Positions 1 through 5,003 of a DNA stretch of 6,302 nt are shown here, piece after piece; within the stretch, counting starts at the first letter, position 1, and each line of letters starts with the position of its first letter. The notes beneath the pieces are model-generated. The model saw nothing but the letters and a program-made list of their open reading frames with translations, did no database searches and was not told where the DNA came from. A program made the position numbers and the translations under genes. The stretch comes from Pyrodictiaceae archaeon (GTDB lineage: Archaea > Thermoproteota > Thermoprotei_A > Sulfolobales > Pyrodictiaceae), in NCBI GenBank assembly GCA_015520245.1, contig WAQM01000027.1:1-6302 (forward strand), read 5' to 3'.

Positions 1-545
1 CCTCGGAGGCCTCGCGCATCGTGGACGCGCTGTCAGCGGCGCCTAGGGTCGCGAGGCGCAGCCTCGAGTCAACCGCTAACGTGGTCGAGAGGCTCGCCCG
101 CAGCCTGAAGGGCTCGAGCAGCGCCTACGTGCTCGGCCGGGGCCTGGGGGTGCCCCTGGCCATGGAGGCCGCGCTTAAGATCAAGGAGGTCAGCTACCTG
201 CACGCGGAGGCCTACCCGGCCGGCGAGAGCAAGCACGGCCCTATAGCCCTCGTCGAGCCGGGCTACCCGGTGATATTCGTCGCGGTGCCCCCGGACGAGC
301 TGGTGGAGAAGGTCAGGGGCAACATCGAGGAGATGAGGGCGCGCGGCGCCTACACCATAGTGTTCACCACCGTCGGCGACGGCTTCAAGGCGGATGTCGT
401 GGTGGAGCTCCCGCGGGCCGACGAGATCCTGGCGCCCTACGCCGTCATGCCGCCCCTCCAGCTGCTGGCGTACCGGCTGGCCGTGCTGCTGGGGCGCGAC
501 CCGGACAAGCCCAGGAACCTTGCCAAGACGGTGACCGTCGAGTAG
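1..545 (+). CDS. glmS: Glutamine--fructose-6-phosphate aminotransferase (glucosamine-6-phosphate synthase), C-terminal part
   Basis: This is the 3' part of the gene; the reading frame is open to the left edge (first full codon at base 3), so the N-terminal glutaminase domain and first SIS domain lie outside. About 180 residues of the second sugar-isomerase (SIS) domain are visible. GlmS converts fructose-6-phosphate and glutamine to glucosamine-6-phosphate, the first committed step to UDP-GlcNAc, in the cytoplasm. Diagnostic motifs are the stretch ALKIKEVSYLHAEAYPAGES followed by KHGP, and the C-terminal end PRNLAKTVTVE. They retain residues equivalent to Lys485, Glu488, His504 and Lys603 of the E. 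coli enzyme (numbering from memory), so isomerase catalysis should be intact. The GTG at 21 is internal and not a start. A GlmU-like gene follows after 10 bases, fitting one amino-sugar operon. Identification is secure. Confidence 0.96.
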   Translation, partial: SEASRIVDALSAAPRVARRSLESTANVVERLARSLKGSSSAYVLGRGLGVPLAMEAALKIKEVSYLHAEAYPAGESKHGPIALVEPGYPVIFVAVPPDELVEKVRGNIEEMRARGAYTIVFTTVGDGFKADVVVELPRADEILAPYAVMPPLQLLAYRLAVLLGRDPDKPRNLAKTVTVE

Positions 546-555
546 GTCCGCGGCC

Positions 556-1689
556 ATGCACGTCGCGGTCGTGCTCACCGCGGGCCCCCCTAAGGACCTG
601 GGCCTCATAATGGCCGAGCGGAGGTCGCGCAGCCTTGTCAAGCTGCCGGGCAGGACCCTGCTGGAGCACATAGTCAGGTCGGTGGCCCGGATGGTCGATA
701 GCGTCGTCGTGGCCTACGACGACGGCCGCGTCGCCGGCGTCTGCGAGGCTGCCGGGTGCCGCGCGGTCGCCGTGGAGCCGCGCGGCGCTGTCTCGAGCTT
801 GTGCCAGGCGTTCTCCCAACTCCGACTCGAGGACGACGACCTGGTCACGGTGGTGTACGGCGACATATACGGTGAGGAGGAGCTCTACCGCGGCCACGCG
901 TCGGAGGCTGAGCGCGAGCTCGAGCCCCTGATGACCGTCGTCAGGCCCGTCATAGTCAGGGGCAGCTACCTGAGGGTCGCTGTGGACGAGGAGGGCAGGG
1001 TAGCCGCCGTCGGGCAGGGGGACTACGTCTACGCCGGCCTACTCTCGGCCCAGGCGCGCGTGCTGAGGAGGGTGTGCGAGGCCGGGAGCCTCGAGGCGGT
1101 GCTGGACGAGCTCGCCTCGCGCGGCAGGCTCGTAGCGCGCGCGTGGCTGGGCGTGTGGGTGGACCTGGACACCCCCTGGGACTACATGGTGGCGGTGAAC
1201 TACGAGCTCTCGAGGCTCAAGGGGCTTCACGTGAGCGGGGAGGCGAGGATCTCCGAGCGCGCTGAGCTTGAGCCGCCCGCCGTCGTTGAGGCCGGCGCGA
1301 GGATCGACGCCAACGCCGTGGTCCGCGGCCCCGTGTACGTAGGCCGCGGCGCGCTCGTTGGCGCCTTTAGCTTCGTCAGGGAGGCGACCATGGTGCTCGA
1401 CTCGAGCGTCGTGGGCGCCTACAGCGAGGTCAAGAGGAGCGTGCTGTGCGAGGGTTCCTACGTGGGGTCCCACAGCTACGTGGCTGACAGCGTGATTGGC
1501 GAGAGGGCGAGCCTAGCGCCATACACTGTGACCCGCAACCTACCCTACGCCGAGCTCCCCGAGCCGGCCCGCGTCCTGCTGACCACGACCCACCCGCTGG
1601 AGAGGCTTAAGGTGGGCGCCGTCGTGGCCGCCGGTGCCAGGACGCGGCCCCACGCCGTGCTGGAGCCCGCCGAGCTGTACGGGGGTTGA
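556..1689 (+). CDS. GlmU-like sugar nucleotidyltransferase / left-handed beta-helix protein with altered active sites
   Basis: The protein has 377 residues, near the roughly 400 of archaeal bifunctional GlmU-like enzymes, which make GlcNAc-1-P from GlcN-1-P and then UDP-GlcNAc. Residues 1-220 resemble the nucleotidyltransferase fold: VVLTAG (5-10), PGRTLLEH (31-38), EPRGAVSSLCQA (74-85), VYGD (100-103) and WVDLDTPWD (201-209), so both metal-binding aspartates (103, 203) seem present. Residues 225-377 form hexapeptide beta-helix repeats, with EVKRSV and SYVADSVIGE (307-316) matching GlmU-like acyltransferases. The GxGTRM loop is replaced by GPPKDLGLIMAE, and the usual PKPLV lysine position reads SRSLV. 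In the acetyltransferase half the usual HLxYxGD reads SHSYVAD and GAGT reads APYT. It lies 10 bases behind glmS and is probably co-transcribed; AGGT at 544-547 is a weak ribosome site for ATG 556. It may be a diverged enzyme, a differently specific one, or a regulatory partner of GlmS. The family is clear, the activity is not. Confidence 0.85.
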   Translation: MHVAVVLTAGPPKDLGLIMAERRSRSLVKLPGRTLLEHIVRSVARMVDSVVVAYDDGRVAGVCEAAGCRAVAVEPRGAVSSLCQAFSQLRLEDDDLVTVVYGDIYGEEELYRGHASEAERELEPLMTVVRPVIVRGSYLRVAVDEEGRVAAVGQGDYVYAGLLSAQARVLRRVCEAGSLEAVLDELASRGRLVARAWLGVWVDLDTPWDYMVAVNYELSRLKGLHVSGEARISERAELEPPAVVEAGARIDANAVVRGPVYVGRGALVGAFSFVREATMVLDSSVVGAYSEVKRSVLCEGSYVGSHSYVADSVIGERASLAPYTVTRNLPYAELPEPARVLLTTTHPLERLKVGAVVAAGARTRPHAVLEPAELYGG

Positions 1690-1728
1690 GGCTCAGCGCT
1701 TTGGCCCCCGATCACAGCCCCGCGGGCT
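1689..1728 (+). repeat. Upstream copy of a two-block 40-base direct repeat
   Basis: The first block, AGGCTCAGC (1689-1697), begins with the last base of the TGA stop of the GlmU-like gene. The second, TCACAGCCCCGCGGGCT (1712-1728), contains the near-palindrome AGCCC-CGC-GGGCT. The same two blocks, in the same order with the same spacing, recur at 2686-2725. Block 1 is identical and block 2 differs at one base; 27 of 40 positions match overall. The middle of the element is not conserved. Confidence 0.75.
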
Positions 1729-1732
1729 CACA

Positions 1733-1756
1733 TGCCCGGCTCCTTATGGCCGGGCA
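1733..1756 (+). other. GC-rich hairpin between GlmU-like and ASCH genes
   Basis: A perfect 8-bp inverted repeat, TGCCCGGC (1733-1740) with GCCGGGCA (1749-1756), surrounds an 8-base loop. It lies 44 bases after the stop of the GlmU-like gene. No T-tract follows, so it is not a standard archaeal or bacterial intrinsic terminator. It could stabilise or process the 3' end of the glmS transcript. The structure is seen in the sequence; any role is inferred. Confidence 0.45.
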
Positions 1757-1775
1757 ACACATCACGGCCTTCCCG

Positions 1776-1796
1776 CCGGGGGCGGTCACGCCCCGG
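1776..1796 (+). other. Second GC-rich hairpin, GTCA loop
   Basis: GGGGCG (1779-1784) pairs with CGCCCC (1789-1794) around the tetraloop GTCA. The stem is extended by CC/GG (1776-1777 with 1795-1796) across a single bulged G at 1778. It sits directly upstream of the AT-rich patch proposed as the promoter of the ASCH gene. GC-rich composition makes such stems easier to find by chance, so confidence is modest. Confidence 0.35.
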
Positions 1797-1797
1797 G

Positions 1798-1807
1798 CTA
1801 ATTAACC
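1798..1807 (+). promoter_or_regulatory. Candidate TATA box for the ASCH/zinc-ribbon pair
   Basis: CTAATTAACC is the only clear AT-rich patch in this GC-rich gap. A start site about 25 bases downstream would fall near 1827-1830, leaving a leader of about 17-20 bases that contains the ribosome site GGTG (1836-1839), 7 bases before the GTG start at 1847. The geometry fits an archaeal promoter. No BRE is convincing. Confidence 0.45.
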
Positions 1808-1846
1808 TGCGATACCCCGGGGGCCCGCTATACCGGGTGCAGGGTC

Positions 1847-2539
1847 GTGAGCTCTGCGAGCGCGAGCGAGCAGACCGAGGCTGGCGGCGGCAAGCCGGGG
1901 TTCCACCAGGACAGGCCGCCCAAGGGCGTCAAGCCGAAGTTCCTAGGCCGTCACCTGATGGTGAAGGGCGAGTACGTGGACGACATACTGAAGGGCAGGA
2001 AGAGGGCCACCATAAGGCTAGGGGTCGTGCGGCTGAGGTACCCGGAGCTGATAGTCCACGGCGGGGGCAGGCCCGTGGCCAAGATTAGGGTGACCAGCGT
2101 CCGCTACAAGAAGGTCAGCGAGCTCACCGACGAGGACGCGGTGAAGGATGGCTTCCGTACCAAGGAGGAGCTCGTCGAGGCGCTGAGGAGGACCTACGGC
2201 GACGTCAAGCCGGACGACTACGTGACGATCATCGAGTTCGAGGTGCTCCAGGACCTAACCCACCTGGAGCCCGAGGACCCGTACCTAGGTCTGAAGCCCG
2301 CCGACGTCGCGAGGCTGGCCCTGCGCTACCTGCGCGACCAGCTGAGCGAGGAGGAAGTCAAGATACTGACCGAGCTCACGCGCACGGAGAGCATAAGGGC
2401 CGTGGCGCTGAGGCTGTTCGGCGACCTCAATAAGAGGTGGAGGGTGAGGAGGGTCCTGCGCAGGGCCCTGAGGGAGCTGGTGCGCCGCGGGCTGATCGGC
2501 CCCCAGCCCAGGCGGCAGGGGAGGCGCCGTGGTCACTAG
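1847..2539 (+). CDS. ASCH-domain protein with C-terminal winged-helix-like region
   Basis: The 230-residue cytoplasmic protein begins with a low-complexity Ser/Glu/Gly-rich tail (1-30). An ASCH (PUA-like) domain follows at about 32-135, with the family signature G-x-K-x-x-T-x-R seen as GRKRATIR (50-57), then PVAKIRVTSVRYKKVSEL (76-93) and DDYVTIIEFEVL (123-134). ASCH domains are thought to bind RNA, and some have been shown to be hydrolases. Residues 145-218 are predicted helical and basic (SIRAVALRLFGDLNKR, then VRRVLRRALRELVRRGLIG), resembling a small helix-turn-helix or winged-helix module, so a nucleic-acid-binding role is likely. GTG 1847 is preferred because GGTG lies 7 bases upstream and the next start, ATG 1958, would cut off the first beta strand. 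The last 11 bases overlap the next gene. No specific function is recognised. Confidence 0.85.
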   Translation: MSSASASEQTEAGGGKPGFHQDRPPKGVKPKFLGRHLMVKGEYVDDILKGRKRATIRLGVVRLRYPELIVHGGGRPVAKIRVTSVRYKKVSELTDEDAVKDGFRTKEELVEALRRTYGDVKPDDYVTIIEFEVLQDLTHLEPEDPYLGLKPADVARLALRYLRDQLSEEEVKILTELTRTESIRAVALRLFGDLNKRWRVRRVLRRALRELVRRGLIGPQPRRQGRRRGH

Positions 2540-2687
2540 GTGGCTGCTGCGCTGCGTCGAGTGCGGGCGCACGTGGTACCTGGAGGTCAGCTTCGACCTC
2601 ACCAAGCTGAGCTCCAGGAGGCTCTACCACTTCTGCCCCCACTGCCGCAGGAACACGTTCCATGAGGTCGTCACGCGCGAGGACTAG
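2529..2687 (+). CDS. Small zinc-ribbon protein overlapping the ASCH gene
   Basis: The GTG at 2529 opens a 52-residue frame (start MVTRWLLRC, end FHEVVTRED) ending at TAG 2685-2687. It carries two CxxC knuckles, Cys9-x2-Cys12 (CVECG) and Cys36-x2-Cys39 (CPHC), separated by 23 residues, the classical four-cysteine zinc ribbon. A ribosome site GGAGG (2520-2524) lies 4 bases ahead. It overlaps the ASCH gene by 11 bases in another frame, which implies translational coupling and probably a joint function or complex. Two paired knuckles in so short a frame, with a proper start and ribosome site, make this a real gene. Short archaeal zinc ribbons often bind RNA or DNA or serve as complex subunits; the role here is unknown. 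Confidence 0.85.
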   Translation: MVTRWLLRCVECGRTWYLEVSFDLTKLSSRRLYHFCPHCRRNTFHEVVTRED

Positions 2688-2725
2688 GCTCAGCAAGGAG
2701 AATACTCGTCACCGCCCCGCGGGCT
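2686..2725 (+). repeat. Downstream copy of the two-block 40-base direct repeat
   Basis: AGGCTCAGC (2686-2694) begins inside the TAG stop of the zinc-ribbon gene, and TCACCGCCCCGCGGGCT (2709-2725) follows with exactly the spacing seen at 1689-1728. The 12 bases GCCCCGCGGGCT are identical in both copies. It lies in the convergent gap before NfeD, so its reverse complement would also be in the NfeD 3' untranslated region if transcription runs that far. The remainder of this gap, 2726-2751, shows no T-tract or other signal. Confidence 0.75.
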
Positions 2726-2751
2726 AGGCAGACCGTCGTGACATCATCGCC

Positions 2752-4095
2752 CTAGCACCCGTCGAGGGGCTCCACGAGCAGCACCGGGCCCTCCTTGCCC
2801 TTAACCCGCACGCGGCAGTCGCGCTTAACCGGCTTGAGCGCCCTCGCCCTCCAGTACTCGCCCTCCACGATCACGAAGCCCTCCTCGCCCTCCGCTATGT
2901 CGTCCAGCGCCCTGCCCACCTTACCGACCACCGTCGGCGTGTAGACCTGCCTCATCCTCCACGTCCTAACGGCCTTGTAGACTATGAGGCCCGTGAGCCC
3001 CGCGAGCGGGGCCGCCGCCGAGAGGACTATGGTCGTCACGGCCTGCATGTAGCTCGGCGATATCGTGACCTGCCCCCCGCCGGCCGGCAGCATGAGCAGG
3101 CCGAGGACTATGAGGCCCACGCCGGCCGCGCCCACGGCGCCAAAGCCGGGTATCAGCGTGAGCTCTACGAGCAGGAGCACCACACCGGTCACCAGCATGA
3201 CTATGGCGAGGACGCTCGCGCTGTAGCCCATGCCGAGCAGGCTAACGAGTATCAGGGCCACGCCGACCGCTATGAGCGGCGGGTGGCCGCTGAAGAGCGC
3301 GGCCAGTATTATGAAGATGCCGATGGTCGACAGCAGGCCGCTTATCACCGGGTCCGACAAGAACTGGGCTACGCGTAGGCCGAGCCCCATGCGGTACTCC
3401 TCGACCTCGGCCGGCCACGTCACGAGGAGCCTCCTGCCGGCCGCGGTCTCAACCACCGTCCCGTTTATCTTCCTGAGCAGCTCCTCGACGGTCGACGCCA
3501 CGTACTCCACGGCGCCTGCCTTAAGCGCCTCCTCAGCCTCTAGGACGAGGTTGTTGTAGACGAAGAGCTTGGCGAGGGTTGCGTTGCGGCCGCGCAGCTT
3601 CATGCACGCCTCGATCTCCTTGTAGAGCGGGTTTAGCACCTTGCTCTCGTTGATCGGCGTGTAGCCGCCCGTCGCCGGGTTGAAGGCGACGGGCTGCACC
3701 GCGCCTATGATCGTGCCCGGCTGCATCGCCGCCACGTGGGTGCACATGAGCACCATCGTTCCCGCGCTGACCGCCCACCTGCCCGTGACGAAGCCTACCA
3801 CCGGCGCCGCGGACTCCTTCACCGCCTTGACTATCTCGAGCGCCGCCTCGACGAAGCCGCCGGGCGTGTCGAGGACGAGCACGAGGACTGCGTCCTCAGC
3901 CTCGGCCCTCTCGACGGCTGACAGCACGTAGTCGGCCATGGCCCCGCTGATCACGCCCTCAACGCGGGCCACGATGACCTTGCCGGACGTGGGCTCCGCG
4001 GCGAGCGCCGGCGGGGCGAGTGCGGTCACGTACGCGGCGAGCGCTAGCGCCACCGCTAGAGCCGTGCTGAGGGTGCCGCGCAAGCAGGCTCCCAT
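2752..4095 (-). CDS. nfeD: NfeD-family membrane-bound ClpP-class serine protease
   Basis: The 447-residue protein has full-length NfeD architecture. A signal peptide spans about 1-33 (ALAVALALAAYVTALAPPAL). A ClpP-like protease domain covers about 38-215: DTPGG (76-80), nucleophile Ser110 in AVSAGT, PGTIIGA (126-132), and Lys152 in NESKVL, which aligns with the dyad lysine of the Pyrococcus PH1510 protease (from memory); GRNAT (169-173) is also shared. Four or five membrane segments lie between about 251 and 374, followed by a C-terminal OB-fold (about 386-445). Related archaeal enzymes cleave stomatin, usually encoded next door; no stomatin gene is in this window. ATG 4095 is chosen because it starts a proper signal peptide and has GAGGT (bases 4100-4104) 4 bases ahead. 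The frame stays open upstream to 4314, but that would overlap the divergent HAD gene and give a non-hydrophobic lead. The product is probably membrane-anchored with the protease outside. Confidence 0.93.
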   Translation of the reverse strand: MGACLRGTLSTALAVALALAAYVTALAPPALAAEPTSGKVIVARVEGVISGAMADYVLSAVERAEAEDAVLVLVLDTPGGFVEAALEIVKAVKESAAPVVGFVTGRWAVSAGTMVLMCTHVAAMQPGTIIGAVQPVAFNPATGGYTPINESKVLNPLYKEIEACMKLRGRNATLAKLFVYNNLVLEAEEALKAGAVEYVASTVEELLRKINGTVVETAAGRRLLVTWPAEVEEYRMGLGLRVAQFLSDPVISGLLSTIGIFIILAALFSGHPPLIAVGVALILVSLLGMGYSASVLAIVMLVTGVVLLLVELTLIPGFGAVGAAGVGLIVLGLLMLPAGGGQVTISPSYMQAVTTIVLSAAAPLAGLTGLIVYKAVRTWRMRQVYTPTVVGKVGRALDDIAEGEEGFVIVEGEYWRARALKPVKRDCRVRVKGKEGPVLLVEPLDGC

Positions 4096-4117
4096 GCTGA
4101 CCTCGGGCCGGTAGGAG

Positions 4118-4127
4118 TAGAAATCTA
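4118..4127. promoter_or_regulatory. Symmetrical AT-rich box shared by divergent nfeD and HAD genes
   Basis: TAGAAATCTA is an inverted repeat (TAGA-AA-TCTA) and the only AT-rich patch in the 67 bases between the divergent start codons. Rightward, a start site about 25 bases away would be near 4148, just ahead of the HAD ribosome site. Leftward it would be near 4097, making the nfeD mRNA almost leaderless and leaving its GAGGT outside. A different leftward box is therefore possible. Confidence 0.4.
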
Positions 4128-4148
4128 TGCTCCCGGACGGGGGCTCGC

Positions 4149-4156
4149 GGAGGTGA
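4149..4156 (+). promoter_or_regulatory. Strong Shine-Dalgarno site of the HAD gene
   Basis: GGAGGTGA is a full match to the archaeal 16S rRNA 3' end and lies 6 bases before the GTG at 4163. It fixes that GTG as the start. Confidence 0.8.
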
Positions 4157-4162
4157 CGCGGC

Positions 4163-4993
4163 GTGGCGGCGCCCCCCTGCAGGGGGTCGTACGACGTCGC
4201 CCTCGTCGACCTCGACGGCGTCGTGTGGCGAGGCTCCGAGCCCCTAGACGATAACATCGCCGGGCTGAGGGCGCTGATGAGCGAGGGCGTGAGGCTGCTG
4301 TTCCTCACCAACAACGCGTCGCGCAGCCGCAGGCTCTATGCTGAGAAGCTGAGGAGGCTCCTCGGGGCCCCCGTGACCGAGGATAGCGTGGTCTCGAGCG
4401 CCTACGCCACCGCGGTCCTGCTGAGGAGGAGGTACGGGCCGCTCCACGTCTACGTGGTCGGCGGGCCGGGGCTCGTGGAGGAGCTGGCGCTGCAGGGGCA
4501 CGTAGTGGTCACCGAGACCGAGGTCGAGGAGTGCCTCGTCGACGCTGTGGTCGTGGGGTTCACGCGCTGCCTCGACTTCACCGTGCTGAGCTACGCCGTG
4601 AGGGCCGTGGTGGAGTGCGGCGCCTCGCTCTTCGCCACCAACGACGATAACGTGCTGCCTGGAAGCCGGGGCTACGAGCCCGGCGCGGGGGCCCTGCTGG
4701 CCGCCATACAGAGGGCGGCGCGGGTCGAGGCGTACGTCGTGGGCAAGCCGAACCCCGACGTGGTGGAGCCGGTCAGAGGGCTGCTCGAGGGCCGGCGGGT
4801 GGTGGTCGTCGGGGACCGCGTCGACACTGACATGGAGCTGGCCCGCAGGCTTGGGGCCGAAGGGGTCCTGGTGGGGGCGCCGGGCCCCGAGCGGAGGGGG
4901 TGGTACATTGCCGTGCCGAACCTCAAGGTGTACAGCGGGCTGCCGCGCTGCGGGGGACGGGTAATTAGGGGCCCCCGCGGCCCCCAGCGCTAG
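4163..4993 (+). CDS. NagD-like HAD-superfamily hydrolase (subfamily IIA sugar/nitrophenyl phosphatase)
   Basis: The 276-residue soluble phosphatase has all four HAD motifs. Motif I is DLDGVVW (16-22; nucleophile Asp16, acid/base Asp18), motif II is LTNNAS (48-53), motif III is Lys195 in GKPNP, and motif IV is GDRVDTD (217-223). The TNNAS motif and the cap between motifs II and III, ending in FATNDD (158-162), place it in the NagD/PGP-like IIA group. These remove phosphate from small molecules such as p-nitrophenyl phosphate, sugar phosphates or phosphoglycolate; the substrate cannot be read from the sequence. Length is normal for the family. The GTG start is set by an ideal ribosome site. The gene diverges from nfeD and is followed 10 bases later by a CDF-like gene, so the two may share a transcript. 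Confidence 0.93.
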   Translation: MAAPPCRGSYDVALVDLDGVVWRGSEPLDDNIAGLRALMSEGVRLLFLTNNASRSRRLYAEKLRRLLGAPVTEDSVVSSAYATAVLLRRRYGPLHVYVVGGPGLVEELALQGHVVVTETEVEECLVDAVVVGFTRCLDFTVLSYAVRAVVECGASLFATNDDNVLPGSRGYEPGAGALLAAIQRAARVEAYVVGKPNPDVVEPVRGLLEGRRVVVVGDRVDTDMELARRLGAEGVLVGAPGPERRGWYIAVPNLKVYSGLPRCGGRVIRGPRGPQR

Positions 4994-4995
4994 GA

Positions 4996-5003
4996 CTTAA
5001 ACC
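4996..5003 (+). promoter_or_regulatory. Possible TATA-like box at the start of the CDF-like gene
   Basis: CTTAAACC sits between the HAD stop and the TTG at 5004. If used, transcription would start near 5025 and translation would begin at the in-frame GTG 5049. A competing AT-rich patch, GTAATTAGG (4960-4968), would give a start near 4990 and favour TTG 5004. Both readings are inference; similar TTAACC strings also occur inside coding sequence (2824-2830). Confidence 0.25.

Noticed and set aside
408..420. Third copy of the GCCCCGCGGGCT core inside glmS, and CCGCGGGCT in the ASCH gene (about 2485)
   Set aside because: Only the palindromic core matches, both lie within codons of conserved reading frames, and the AGGCTCAGC block is missing. 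They are chance matches in GC-rich DNA.
69..671. Long minus-strand frames over glmS and the GlmU-like gene (also 445-897, 1039-1473)
   Set aside because: These are shadow frames from high GC at third positions. They show no family motifs and are rich in His/Arg/Gly/Pro as expected for antisense of GC-rich genes.
1733..1756. Hairpin as an intrinsic terminator
   Set aside because: No T-run follows, and archaeal termination relies on T-rich tracts rather than stems.
1690..1846. tRNA, C/D-box RNA or CRISPR in the longest intergenic gap
   Set aside because: I found no T-loop consensus, no paired C and D boxes, and no regularly repeated units; only hairpins and one repeat copy.
1732..2088. Plus-strand 118-residue frame across the gap and into the ASCH gene
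   Set aside because: Composition is Arg/Gly/Pro-rich without motifs, it overlaps the ASCH gene in another frame, and it has no plausible ribosome site.
4096..4314. N-terminal extension of the NfeD frame by 73 residues
   Set aside because: It overlaps the well-supported HAD start on the other strand, lacks a ribosome site, and would bury the signal peptide behind a low-complexity, Ser/Thr/Pro/Arg-rich lead. ATG 4095 fits much better.
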